This document shows, piece after piece, positions 25,419-34,952 of a DNA stretch of 64,000 bases (its first letter is position 1; each line of letters opens with the position of its first letter). Origin of the DNA: Lachnospiraceae bacterium (GTDB taxonomy: Bacteria; Bacillota; Clostridia; Lachnospirales; Lachnospiraceae). The stretch lies in assembly GCA_017517305.1 (NCBI GenBank), contig JAFWZV010000015.1:62001-126000 (forward strand), given 5' to 3'. The notes under the pieces are model-generated. The model saw only the letters and a list, made by a program, of their open reading frames with translations. It ran no database searches and was not told where the DNA came from. The position numbers and the translations under genes are program-made.

Positions 25419-28006
25419 TCAATATTTTCTTCTGTGTCATTAGCACCTTCATCTACATTCACCATAGCATTTTTAACTACGTTATCTACTTCAACACTAT
25501 CTGCATCAACATTATTTACATCATCATTATCTACATCCACATTACCTATATCAACATCATCTATATCAACTCTATCTTTATCAACCTTATCCATATCAAC
25601 AACAGTTTCCTCTATAACTTCTTCTATAGTATCTTCTACAGTATCTTCTGTCACCAAGCTCACATATTTCTTATCTGGAGAAAGCTCCTTGTCCTTATTA
25701 GTGCTATGCACCTTAAACAAGTTCAGTCTAAGAGCGTTGGTCACTACACAGAAGCTGGATAAGCTCATGGCCGCTGCACCTATCATAGGATTTAGCAAAA
25801 GTCCTGTGAGGTAATACCAGGCACCTGCTGCCACAGGTATTCCTATAATGTTGTAAATAAATGCCCAGAACAAATTCTCCTTTATGTTCTTAAATACCTG
25901 ACGACTAAGTCTTATGGACGCAGCTACGTCTATTAGACTACTCTTCATCAAAACAACATCTGCAGCATCTATAGCTATATCTGTTCCGGCACCTATGGCA
26001 ATTCCTATATCTGCTCTAGTAAGTGCTGGAGCATCATTAATTCCATCTCCCACCATAGCTACCTTGTTGGTATCGCTCATAAACTCTCTAATAACCTTCT
26101 CCTTGCCTTCAGGAAGAACTCCAGCTATTACCTGATTCACTCCAACCTGATTACCTATAGCCTGAGCAGTTACCTCATTGTCCCCTGTAAGCATAACCAC
26201 ATGTATGCCCATATTTTGAAGTTGCTTTATGGCTTCTATACTATCTGACTTTATTACATCTGCAACTGCTATAATTCCAAGTAAGCTCTCGTCACAGCTA
26301 AAATATAGTGGTGTCTTCCCTTGTGCTGAAAGCTCTGTAGCCATATTCCTCATCTCCTGTGGAACTAAAGCCTTACCACTTATAAAATCGTAATTTCCTC
26401 CGTAAAGCTCCACCTGCTGATAGGTGGCTTTAAGACCATTTCCCGGCAACGCTTGGAAGCTCTCTACCTCTAATGGTTCTATACCTGCGCCAATCCCCTG
26501 ACTTATGGTTGTACAGTATTCAACCACTGCCTTAGCTAGTGGATGTTCACTTTTAACCTCTAAGCTAAGAGCCAGCTTAAGTAGCTCTTCCTCTTCAACA
26601 CCTGTAGCTGTCACTATATCTGTAACCTGAGGTTTGCCCATAGTTATGGTTCCTGTTTTATCTAATGCCACCACATTTACCTTTCCTGTCTCCTCTAAAG
26701 CTGTGGCAGTTTTAAATAGTATTCCGTTTTTGGCACCGACTCCATTTCCTACCATAATGGCTACAGGAGTGGCAAGTCCTAGAGCACAAGGACAGCTTAT
26801 TACAAGCACGGATATACCTCTAGCTAATGCAAAACCAAACTCTGCTCCAGTCAAAAGCCAAATCACTGTAGTAGCTAAGGCTATACCTATTACTATAGGA
26901 ACAAATACCCCTGACACCTTATCTGCCAGCTTGGCAATAGGTGCCTTTGTTGCAGCGGCGTCACTGACCATCTTAATAATCTGAGAAAGGGTTGTATCCT
27001 GCCCAACTCTTGTGGCACGACACTTTATAAAGCCTGACTGGTTAATGGTTGCTGCAGATACAGCGCTTCCCTCCTGCTTATCCACAGGAATGCTCTCACC
27101 AGTGAGGGCAGCCTCATCCACAGCACTGCTTCCCTCTATAACCACACCGTCCACTGGTATGTTTTCACCTGGACGGACCAGGAATATATCCTCTACCACA
27201 AGCTGCTCTATAGGTATCTCCATTTCCTCTCCATCTCTAATAACCGTAGCAGCTTTAGGTGCCAGCTTCATAAGACTCTTTATGGCATCTGTGGTCTTAC
27301 CCTTAGAATAAGCCTCTAACATTTTACCTAGAGTTATAAGGGCCAAAATCATAGCCGCCGACTCAAAATATAAATCATGCATATATGAGTGAGCCATCTC
27401 AAGCTTTCCAGCTATCACATAGTGACTCATGGCAAATAAACTATACACGCTATACACAAATGAAGCCCCTGATCCTAGAGCCACCAATGTATCCATATTA
27501 GGAGCCTTATGAATTATGCCTTTGAAGCCATTTACAAAAAACTTCTGATTAATTAGCATTATTGTTGAGGATAGGATTAACTGAATAAGACCTATGGCTA
27601 TGCAATTATCTGCTATAATATCTGGTAATACCCATCCCCACATAAGATGCCCCATTGACACATACATAAGTGGTATTAAAAGTATTATAGATGCTATGAA
27701 TCTTCTTCTAAGCACTGGTGTCTCTCTATCCTTCAGTGCTTCCTCCATGCCTTCTATTATCTCATTGCCTCTGGCAATTCTCTCATCAGATATTTCTCTC
27801 TCATTAATCCCTGATTTGCTGGCTCCATAGCCTGCATCAGTCACTGCCTTAATTATATCATCACTGGTAGCATTTCCCTCTACCATCATAGAATTCGTTA
27901 GCAGGCTAACACTGACACTTTCTACACCTTCAACAGCTCCTACAGCCTTCTCAACTCTGGCACTGCAGGCAGCACAGCTCATGCCTGTTACATTATATTT
28001 TTCCAT
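25193..28006 (-). CDS. copA: Copper-exporting P1B-type ATPase with C-terminal CopZ-like domain
   Basis: CopA pumps Cu(I) out of the cytoplasm. The 937-residue protein has an N-terminal heavy-metal domain (GMSCAAC, Cys 11 and 14), eight expected membrane helices, the CPC metal site (SCPCALG), DKTGTIT with the phosphorylated aspartate, the HP motif (SEHPLAKA) and GDGINDAPAL. Typical relatives end at LRLNLF. Here about 80 acidic, repetitive residues follow, then a second complete metal-binding domain (MMCGHC) like the chaperone CopZ. The start at 28006 (MEKYNVTG) fits the family; an upstream GTG at 28021 adds five residues. The C-terminal domain has its own ribosome-binding site. Confidence 0.92.
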   Translation of the reverse strand: MEKYNVTGMSCAACSARVEKAVGAVEGVESVSVSLLTNSMMVEGNATSDDIIKAVTDAGYGASKSGINEREISDERIARGNEIIEGMEEALKDRETPVLRRRFIASIILLIPLMYVSMGHLMWGWVLPDIIADNCIAIGLIQLILSSTIMLINQKFFVNGFKGIIHKAPNMDTLVALGSGASFVYSVYSLFAMSHYVIAGKLEMAHSYMHDLYFESAAMILALITLGKMLEAYSKGKTTDAIKSLMKLAPKAATVIRDGEEMEIPIEQLVVEDIFLVRPGENIPVDGVVIEGSSAVDEAALTGESIPVDKQEGSAVSAATINQSGFIKCRATRVGQDTTLSQIIKMVSDAAATKAPIAKLADKVSGVFVPIVIGIALATTVIWLLTGAEFGFALARGISVLVISCPCALGLATPVAIMVGNGVGAKNGILFKTATALEETGKVNVVALDKTGTITMGKPQVTDIVTATGVEEEELLKLALSLEVKSEHPLAKAVVEYCTTISQGIGAGIEPLEVESFQALPGNGLKATYQQVELYGGNYDFISGKALVPQEMRNMATELSAQGKTPLYFSCDESLLGIIAVADVIKSDSIEAIKQLQNMGIHVVMLTGDNEVTAQAIGNQVGVNQVIAGVLPEGKEKVIREFMSDTNKVAMVGDGINDAPALTRADIGIAIGAGTDIAIDAADVVLMKSSLIDVAASIRLSRQVFKNIKENLFWAFIYNIIGIPVAAGAWYYLTGLLLNPMIGAAAMSLSSFCVVTNALRLNLFKVHSTNKDKELSPDKKYVSLVTEDTVEDTIEEVIEETVVDMDKVDKDRVDIDDVDIGNVDVDNDDVNNVDADSVEVDNVVKNAMVNVDEGANDTEENIEKGDVTMEKIMKIEGMMCGHCEARVKKTLEAFEQVDEAIVSHEKDEAIVKLNAEISDEELAKAIEAQDYKVISIN
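25475..25603 (-). repeat. Degenerate Val-Asp repeat encoding the CopA-CopZ linker
   Basis: About 43 residues of short repeats such as DKVDKD, DIDDVDIG and DVDNDDV come from a degenerate 15-18 base DNA repeat (TATCTACATCAACAT-like on the plus strand). Slipped-strand growth of such DNA could have removed the copA stop and fused copZ. Confidence 0.6.
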
Positions 28007-28311
28007 ATCATTACCCGTCACAATAGGATGTGATTTCCTCTCTATGGTTTTGATTAGTTATAACTAACTTTCTTGCAATATAATAAACCTGTATGAGGTT
28101 TATTTCAAGTATTATGTTTCAGTAAATACTGGTAAATTTTCTCATATATTGTACTATATTTTTTGTGCATAAATATTGTATTTTTTTACATTTTGTGACA
28201 TAATATGTAAATAAGGTAACCAAAAGTTACCCCATTATGTCACAGGTTTATACCAATAGTATTAATTTGTGCTATAATGATTTTATATGAGACTAAAGAG
28301 GTATTGAATCT

Positions 28312-30252
28312 ATGGAGAAATTATTAGCATTTGATTTTTCTGCATTCCTTGTTATGTTTGTGCTTTTGTCCACAACCATTTCAAGACGTATGATTCATGG
28401 TAAGGAAAATAGAATTTTTCTTGCCACTTTGGCTTGCGCTTTTTTGACAACTGTATTCGATACCTGGAGTATAGTTCTTGATGTCTATGCAAAAGGCTCA
28501 CTTACTATAAAGTATATCTCCCATTCCCTTTATCTATTCTTCCATAGTTTAATGGTTGTTATCTATATTAGTTATATCATTTCATTAGCAGATATATGGC
28601 ATCGACTAAAGAGAAGTATTCTACATAAGATTTTACTTCCATTACCTATGATTATTGTTACTATTTTACTTATCAGTAATTTCTTTACCCACAAGGTATT
28701 TTACATGAATGCTGAGGGGCACTATACCAGAGGTACTCTATTCCCAATTATATATCTGGCAGGCTTTGCCTATGCAGTCTACGGAATTTTCTTTATTTGG
28801 GCGAATAAAATGGTGTTTAAGCGTAGCCGCTTCTGGGCTCTTATGTCTGTGTTTATATTAGTTTTTGCAGCTACATTTTTACAGATGTTTATGCCTGATG
28901 TGGTTATAGAGATGTTTGCTACCACCATAGGTCTTCTCTTCATATCTATGATAGTACAAAAGCCAGAAGAAAATATCGACCTTATTACTGGGCTTCAGAA
29001 TTCCAATGCTTACAGCATTGACATTAAGCGTAATTTCTATAATGAGAAGGTTTTCGACATTATTATGATTAATGTGGCAAACTTCCATTCCATCAGAGAT
29101 ATAATCGGCTTTGATGCAGCTAATGATTTACTTAAGGCTGTTGCAAACAAGCTTATTCAAGTCAACAAATCATCCAAGCTTAACTCTGACCTATACTACA
29201 TGGGCAAGGGCAAATTCAGACTTACCATTGACGAGGACAAGCGTGAGCGAAGCAACGAAATCGCTGAACAAATCAATTCAGCCCTTCAGAAAAATATAGA
29301 TGTTAACCATATCAATTTGAACCTGGTATGCTATGTATGTGTAACCAGATGTCCTTATGATGTAGACGACTACGAGATATTAATGCATTTTGGTGACAGA
29401 TTCCAGGACGATACGGAATATACAGGTAACATCTTCTTAGCAAGAGACTTATTCTCTCACGAAAGATATGATTTGTTTAATAAGTTAGATAGTATTATAG
29501 AAAATGCTATCACAAACCACAAATTCCAGGTTTACTATCAACCTATATACTCTACCAAGGAGCAAAGATTTAATTCTGCTGAGGCACTACTTAGACTTAA
29601 GGATGATACCTATGGTTTCATCCCTCCTGACGTATTTATCACAGCAGCAGAGAAAAGTGGAGCTATCCACAGAATCGGTGCCTTTGTATTAGAAGAGGTT
29701 TGTGAATTCATCGCAAGTCCTGACTTTGCCAAGCTTAACATTGATTACATAGAGATTAACCTTTCTGTACACCAGTGCATGCATGAGGATTTAGTACCTC
29801 AGGTGCTTGGTACATTAGAAAAATACAAGGTTAGTCCTGACAAGATTAATCTTGAAATTACAGAGACAGCAACCTCTAATCTTCACAGTGTAATGCTTAA
29901 GAATCTTAATGAGCTTACAGAAGCTGGTGTTAGCTTCTCCTTAGACGACTTTGGAACAGGTTACTCAAATATGCAAAGAGTTGCCTCTCTTCCACTTAAG
30001 ATAGTTAAGCTAGACAAAACCTTTGTTAATCACGAGGAAAATCCTAAGCTGTCTATAGTTCTTGAGAACACTGTTAAGATGATTAAGGATATGGATATGG
30101 AAATCGTGGCTGAGGGTATCGAGACAGAACAGCTGGTTACTCGATTTGCAGATATGGAGTGCGAATACATTCAGGGTTATTACTTCTCTAAGCCTATACC
30201 TAAGCATGACTTTATTGTGTTCATTACCAAACATCTTAATGCCAACAAATAA
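28312..30252 (+). CDS. Membrane c-di-GMP phosphodiesterase (degenerate GGDEF, intact EAL)
   Basis: This 646-residue protein breaks down, or responds to, cyclic di-GMP. About seven hydrophobic helices fill residues 10-220. A GGDEF-like domain follows (about 225-375), whose active-site loop reads MGKGKF, so it should not make c-di-GMP. The EAL domain (about 395-640) keeps AEALLRL, INLSVHQ, LEITET, DDFGTGYS, the lysine in IVKLDK, VAEGIE and QGYYFSKP, so it should cut c-di-GMP. It is the first plus-strand gene after copA. A TATAAT at 28273-28278 may be its -10 box. The dead GGDEF may bind GTP or c-di-GMP as a control site. Confidence 0.88.
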   Translation: MEKLLAFDFSAFLVMFVLLSTTISRRMIHGKENRIFLATLACAFLTTVFDTWSIVLDVYAKGSLTIKYISHSLYLFFHSLMVVIYISYIISLADIWHRLKRSILHKILLPLPMIIVTILLISNFFTHKVFYMNAEGHYTRGTLFPIIYLAGFAYAVYGIFFIWANKMVFKRSRFWALMSVFILVFAATFLQMFMPDVVIEMFATTIGLLFISMIVQKPEENIDLITGLQNSNAYSIDIKRNFYNEKVFDIIMINVANFHSIRDIIGFDAANDLLKAVANKLIQVNKSSKLNSDLYYMGKGKFRLTIDEDKRERSNEIAEQINSALQKNIDVNHINLNLVCYVCVTRCPYDVDDYEILMHFGDRFQDDTEYTGNIFLARDLFSHERYDLFNKLDSIIENAITNHKFQVYYQPIYSTKEQRFNSAEALLRLKDDTYGFIPPDVFITAAEKSGAIHRIGAFVLEEVCEFIASPDFAKLNIDYIEINLSVHQCMHEDLVPQVLGTLEKYKVSPDKINLEITETATSNLHSVMLKNLNELTEAGVSFSLDDFGTGYSNMQRVASLPLKIVKLDKTFVNHEENPKLSIVLENTVKMIKDMDMEIVAEGIETEQLVTRFADMECEYIQGYYFSKPIPKHDFIVFITKHLNANK

Positions 30253-30268
30253 ATAGACAAATATAACA

Positions 30269-30297
30269 AAAACTCATCTTAAAAGATGAGTTTTTTG
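30269..30297 (+). terminator. Intrinsic terminator after the EAL gene
   Basis: AAACTCATCTT pairs with AAGATGAGTTT and is followed by a run of T. It starts about 17 bp after the stop and separates the EAL gene from hydE. Confidence 0.8.
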
Positions 30298-30363
30298 TAT
30301 TTAACAATTCTTCACTTTTATGCTATGATATATCTTAATTTTAATACATTCTAAGGAGTGGCT

Positions 30364-31416
30364 ATGAGTCTGGATTTAACCACAACAATTGAACATCTAT
30401 ATTCAGGTACTCCTGTGTATAAAAATGAGCTAATTAACCTGTTAAAATGTGAAGATCCACAGATTATAGAGTTACTGAGAAGTAAAGCCAACTCTGTCAG
30501 ACAGGAAATCTACGGCACTGATGTGTACATTAGAGGCTTAATTGAATTTACAAACTACTGTAAAAACAATTGCTACTACTGTGGTATCCGAAGAGATAAT
30601 TTAGTTGCAACTAGATATAGATTGGCTCCAGAGGATATTTTAAGCTGCTGTGATGAGGGTTATAAGCTTGGTTTTAGAACCTTTGTATTGCAAGGTGGTG
30701 AAGACGGATTCTTTACCAGAGACAAAATCTGCCACATTGTAGCTTCTATCAAAGACAAATATCCTGACTGCGCATTAACCTTGTCTATAGGAGAATGGTC
30801 CAGAGCAGATTATCAGGCATTTTATAATGCTGGCGCCGATAGATATTTACTGCGACACGAAACTGCCTGCAAGGATCATTACAGTAAGCTTCACCCAGAA
30901 AATATGTGTCTTGATACCCGCAAGGAATGTCTGTTTAACCTAAAGGATATTGGTTTTCAGGTAGGTTCTGGATTTATGGTGGGTTCACCCTTCCAAACCT
31001 TAGATAACCTTGTGGAAGATATATTCTTTCTAGCTCAGTTAAAGCCTCATATGATAGGTATAGGCCCATATATAACTCACAAGGATACCCCTTTTAGGGA
31101 TAAGGAAAGTGGTTCCTTGGATATGACCTTAAAGCTAATTTCTATCTTACGACTTAGTCATCCTAAGGCACTTATTCCAGCCACCACTGCATTAGGAACC
31201 ATTCATCCTAATGGCAGAGAACTTGGTTTAAAAGCTGGAGCTAACGTAATTATGCCTAATCTATCTCCAGCAAGTGTAAGGGAAAAATATATGCTCTACG
31301 ACAACAAGCTTAGCACTGGCAAGGAAGCAGCTGAAGGATTAGATGAGCTTAAGAAATCTGTAGCTAAGGCTGGTTACAAGGTTGTAATTGACGTGGGACA
31401 TTCCAAGCTTATTTGA
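30364..31416 (+). CDS. hydE: [FeFe]-hydrogenase H-cluster maturase HydE (radical SAM)
   Basis: HydE is a radical-SAM enzyme that helps build the diiron part of the [FeFe]-hydrogenase active site. The 350-residue protein has the CxxxCxxC cluster motif (CKNNCYYC), FVLQGGEDGFF, LSIGEWS, YLLRHETA and the biotin-synthase-like barrel. The sequence is closer to HydE than to BioB or PylB. The ATG at 30364 was chosen over a GTG at 30358 because AAGGAG lies 5 bp before it. HydF and HydG are not in the window. The hydrogenase-like chemoreceptor 9 kb away may be one client. Confidence 0.86.
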   Translation: MSLDLTTTIEHLYSGTPVYKNELINLLKCEDPQIIELLRSKANSVRQEIYGTDVYIRGLIEFTNYCKNNCYYCGIRRDNLVATRYRLAPEDILSCCDEGYKLGFRTFVLQGGEDGFFTRDKICHIVASIKDKYPDCALTLSIGEWSRADYQAFYNAGADRYLLRHETACKDHYSKLHPENMCLDTRKECLFNLKDIGFQVGSGFMVGSPFQTLDNLVEDIFFLAQLKPHMIGIGPYITHKDTPFRDKESGSLDMTLKLISILRLSHPKALIPATTALGTIHPNGRELGLKAGANVIMPNLSPASVREKYMLYDNKLSTGKEAAEGLDELKKSVAKAGYKVVIDVGHSKLI

Positions 31417-31510
31417 CCTAAAACACCACAAGCTGGATGGCGTGATATACCACTGGCTAGATGATATAAAGATATCGTTGACTGTACAAAACAATATATA
31501 GGAGAACAAT

Positions 31511-32425
31511 ATGAATACAAGAGAGCTTCAAGAGGAAATAATTAAATTAAAGAAAGAAAAAAACATTTGCATCTTAGCCCACAGCTATCAGTCCAGACCT
31601 ATTGTGGAGATTGCTGACTATGTAGGCGATTCATTTCAGCTAAGCCAGATGGCAACCAAGGTGGATGCAGATACAGTTATTATGTGTGGAGTACGTTTTA
31701 TGGCTGAAACAGTTAAAATTCTCTCCCCTGAAAAAACTGTACTTATGCCAAATATTACTGCTGGATGTCCTATGGCAGAGCAGATGAGTCCAGAATATAT
31801 AGAGTCTGTAAAGAAGAAGCATCCAGAAGCAACAGTGGTTGCATACATTAACACCACTGCAGCTCTTAAAACAATCTGTGATGTGTGTGTTACCTCAGCC
31901 TCAGCTGTTAAGATAGTAAGTGAGCTTCCTGGTAAGGATATTCTGTTTATACCTGATTGCAACCTTGGAAGCTACGTAGCACACAAGGTTCCTGAGAAAA
32001 ATGTAATACTCTTAAATGGCGGTTGCCCTGTCCATGCGGCGATGACTGCGCAGGACGTAATTGAAGCTAAGAAGCTTCATCCAAACGCTCTCTTCCTGGT
32101 TCATCCTGAGTGTAAGCCAGAGGTTGTAGAGCAGGCTGATTTTGTAGGTTCTACCACCGCTATTATGAAGTTTGCACAGGAATCTGATGCAACAGAATTT
32201 ATCATAGGTACCGAGATTAGTATTGCAGAGCATCTTGCATGTGATTGTCCAGGTAAGCAGTTTTATCAGCTTTCATCAAGACTTTTGTGCAACGATATGA
32301 AGGCAACAACTCTTGTAGATTTGTACAATACATTACTTGATGGTACCGGCAAGGAAATCAATTTGGATAAAGACACCATAGTTAAGGCAAGAGTTTGTAT
32401 AGACAAGATGCTTGAGCTAGGGTAA
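31511..32425 (+). CDS. nadA: Quinolinate synthase A
   Basis: NadA condenses iminoaspartate with dihydroxyacetone phosphate to quinolinate in NAD synthesis, using a [4Fe-4S] cluster. The 304-residue protein has AHSYQ, GDSFQLSQ, the three cluster cysteines (AGCPMA, CDVC region, and CDCPGK) and the HPECKPEV motif. Length and motifs are typical. Its usual partners nadB and nadC are not adjacent. It is 95 bp after hydE on the same strand, so cotranscription is possible but not clear. Confidence 0.93.
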   Translation: MNTRELQEEIIKLKKEKNICILAHSYQSRPIVEIADYVGDSFQLSQMATKVDADTVIMCGVRFMAETVKILSPEKTVLMPNITAGCPMAEQMSPEYIESVKKKHPEATVVAYINTTAALKTICDVCVTSASAVKIVSELPGKDILFIPDCNLGSYVAHKVPEKNVILLNGGCPVHAAMTAQDVIEAKKLHPNALFLVHPECKPEVVEQADFVGSTTAIMKFAQESDATEFIIGTEISIAEHLACDCPGKQFYQLSSRLLCNDMKATTLVDLYNTLLDGTGKEINLDKDTIVKARVCIDKMLELG

Positions 32426-32507
32426 ATTATGAATTAAAATTATGTCAAAATACCTGGGATGCTACTACAGAAATGTTGCTTTATAATCCCAAAAAAGGAG
32501 AACAATT

Positions 32508-33581
32508 ATGTCCAAGAAAGCACTTATCGCCATGAGTGGCGGAGTAGACTCCAGCGTTGCCGCCTACCTGATGAAGGAACAAGGCTACAACTGTATCGGA
32601 GCTACTATGAAGCTTTTTCAAAATGAAGATATTGGACTTTCCAAGGAGCATAGCTGTTGCTCCATAGATGATGTGGAGGATGCAAGACGTGTAGCCTCCG
32701 CTCTTGATATGCCATTTTATGTGCTGAATTTCTCTGAGAATTTCAAGGAAAAGGTAGTAGACAAATTCGTCAGCTGTTACGAAAATGGCTTAACTCCAAA
32801 CCCTTGTATAGAATGCAACAGACATCTTAAGTTTGAGCACCTATACAACAAAGCCAGAGAACTTGGCTATGAATATGTGGTAACTGGTCACTACTCCAGA
32901 ATAAGCTACAATGAGACCACCAAAAGATATGAACTTAAAAAGGCTGCTGACCCTACCAAGGATCAAAGCTACGTACTTTACTCTATGACTCAGGAGCAGC
33001 TATCTCACACTCTGTTTCCTCTAGGTGAAATGTCCAAAGAACAGGTTAGAGAATTGGCCTCGTCCCAGAATTTTATCAATGCAAATAAGCATGACAGCCA
33101 GGACATATGTTTTGTGGTAAACGGAAAATACGCCGACTTTATAGAAAACTATACCGGCAAGAATTACCCAGAAGGCGACTTCGTTGACTTAGAGGGAAAT
33201 GTACTAGGACGCCACAAGGGAATTATCAGATATACCATAGGTCAAAGACGAGGTTTAGGACTATCCCTTAAGCAATCCATGTACGTGGTCAAGGTAGACC
33301 CAATAAGCAATACAGTCGTCCTAGGCTACAATGAGGATTTATTCACCACTACCCTACAGGCTAACAATGTAAACCTTATATCAATCCCTGAGATTGCAGG
33401 TGAACTAAGATGCAAGGCCAGACCAAGATATAACGCCAAGGAAGCATGGGCCACTGTAACTAAAATAGACCATGATACTATAAAGGTAGTCTTCGACGAG
33501 CCACAGCGCGCCATAACCAAAGGACAGGCAGTGGTACTCTACGACGAAGACCTAGTAATCGGCGGCGGAACCATAATATAA
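32508..33581 (+). CDS. mnmA: tRNA-specific 2-thiouridylase MnmA
   Basis: MnmA puts sulfur on uridine 34 of Lys, Glu and Gln tRNAs, stabilising decoding. The 357-residue protein has the PP-loop SGGVDSS near residue 10, the catalytic cysteine in NPCIECN, ATP-site GHYSR, KDQSYVLY, DSQDICFV with the second catalytic cysteine, and the C-terminal beta domain. AAAGGAG lies before the start. No cysteine desulfurase gene is next to it. Confidence 0.95.
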   Translation: MSKKALIAMSGGVDSSVAAYLMKEQGYNCIGATMKLFQNEDIGLSKEHSCCSIDDVEDARRVASALDMPFYVLNFSENFKEKVVDKFVSCYENGLTPNPCIECNRHLKFEHLYNKARELGYEYVVTGHYSRISYNETTKRYELKKAADPTKDQSYVLYSMTQEQLSHTLFPLGEMSKEQVRELASSQNFINANKHDSQDICFVVNGKYADFIENYTGKNYPEGDFVDLEGNVLGRHKGIIRYTIGQRRGLGLSLKQSMYVVKVDPISNTVVLGYNEDLFTTTLQANNVNLISIPEIAGELRCKARPRYNAKEAWATVTKIDHDTIKVVFDEPQRAITKGQAVVLYDEDLVIGGGTII

Positions 33582-33691
33582 AAGGAAAATCTGCAGAAAG
33601 TGCAAATACCAGAAGAATAAACACAGCAAAATAATTATAAAAAAGATTTAGAAAAAACAAATGCAGAAAGAATAGAATGAGAAAATAAAAT

Positions 33692-33817
33692 ACGAGGTTG
33701 TGCGCAATAATCTTCCTTCCGACCGCGACAGGGTAAAGCGGAGCTGACCGTTTTAAGTGTCAGCGAAGCTTTATCCCTAGGCAGGTCGGCCAATAAAGAA
33801 TATTCGCACAACCTCGT
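33692..33817. repeat. Imperfect palindrome (about 126 bp) between mnmA and ddh
   Basis: ACGAGGTTGTGCGCAATAAT pairs with ATTCGCACAACCTCGT at the ends, and CCGACCGCGACAGGGTAAAG pairs with CTTTATCCCTAGGCAGGTCGG inside. It ends 6 bp before the ddh stop on the opposite strand. It may terminate both convergent genes or be a member of the palindromic family seen at 14.2 and 16.5 kb. Confidence 0.62.
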
Positions 33818-33823
33818 CTGTAT

Positions 33824-34810
33824 TTATAGTAAAGCTTTTCTTAACTCTGCTCCGTCTACTGCGCTAAGGTATGCTGGCGGTATATCAAAGATTGTCTTAC
33901 AACCCTTCATACCCTCCTTCTTCATACGAACTGCAGCTCTGGCACAGGCTACTATTACAGAAGCTGTAAACTCAGGATTAGAATCAAGCTTTAGACTATA
34001 CTCGATAATATGAGTATTCTCACCATTCCAGCCTGTCTTTCCACTTCTAATTACAAAGCCACCATGTGGAATACCTGCATGATCACGCTGAAGCTCTTCC
34101 TCTGTAATAAATGTAACTGTTGTATCATAATCTGCAAAATAGTTAGGCATATTCTTAATCTCCGCCTCTATCTTAGCAAGATCTGCTCCTTCCTCAGCCA
34201 CAACATAGCATTCTCTAAGGTGCTTTTCTCTAGTTGTAAGCTCTGGATTAGCTCCACTTCTAACTGCCTCAAGTGCAGCATCTATTGGTACTGTGTACTG
34301 CTTTCCATTTGCAACACCCTCTACTCTACGAATTGCATCTGAATGTCCTTGGCTAACACCCTTACCCCAGAAGGTGTAATCCTTACCCTGTGGAAGAATA
34401 GCATTGCCATATAATCTGTTGATAGAAAACATTCCTGGATCCCAGCCTGCTGAGATAACTGCCACATTGCCATTCTCTGTAGCTGCTTTATCAACATTTT
34501 CAAAATGCTCTGGAATCTTAGCGTGAGTATCAAAGCTATCCACAACAGTAAAATATTTTGCATACTCCTTAGTCTGCTCTGGAAGATCAGTAGCACTTCC
34601 TCCACAAAGAATCATTACATCTATGTCATCCTTCATCTTAGGAGCATCATCTACGTGGTATACCTTTACTCCTTCAGTTAAAATCTTAACTGTATCAGGA
34701 TTTCTTCTGGTAAATACTGCTACTAGCTCCATGTCATCATTCTGCTTTAATGAGCACTCGATACCTCTTCCAAGATTACCGTAGCCCAAAATTCCAACTC
34801 TAGTTTTCAT
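33824..34810 (-). CDS. ddh: meso-Diaminopimelate D-dehydrogenase
   Basis: Ddh reversibly aminates tetrahydrodipicolinate to meso-diaminopimelate with NADPH, a one-step route to lysine and cell-wall precursor. The 328-residue protein starts MKTRVGILGYGNLGRGIE, a nucleotide-binding glycine motif, and has SFDTHAKIPEH, SAGWDPGMFSINRLY and FWGKGVSQGHSDAIRR, all typical of Ddh. The ATG at 34810 was chosen over 34885 because AGGAGG lies 7 bp upstream. It is an isolated gene. Confidence 0.94.
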   Translation of the reverse strand: MKTRVGILGYGNLGRGIECSLKQNDDMELVAVFTRRNPDTVKILTEGVKVYHVDDAPKMKDDIDVMILCGGSATDLPEQTKEYAKYFTVVDSFDTHAKIPEHFENVDKAATENGNVAVISAGWDPGMFSINRLYGNAILPQGKDYTFWGKGVSQGHSDAIRRVEGVANGKQYTVPIDAALEAVRSGANPELTTREKHLRECYVVAEEGADLAKIEAEIKNMPNYFADYDTTVTFITEEELQRDHAGIPHGGFVIRSGKTGWNGENTHIIEYSLKLDSNPEFTASVIVACARAAVRMKKEGMKGCKTIFDIPPAYLSAVDGAELRKALL

Positions 34811-34952
34811 GTTCTGTCCTCCTATATAATCAGCATATTTTTTGGTTAAAATGATAATCTCCTCCCAAAGAAAATCCTTTAACACTTTACCGCACTATAA
34901 TAGCACTAGGCTTAGGAGATGTCAAAGAGAAATATATTACGAAACACTATAT

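Noticed and set aside
25295-25814. Open frames on the plus strand opposite the CopA linker
   Set aside because: They arise from the antisense of the Val/Asp repeat and give Ser/Thr/Ile-rich nonsense.
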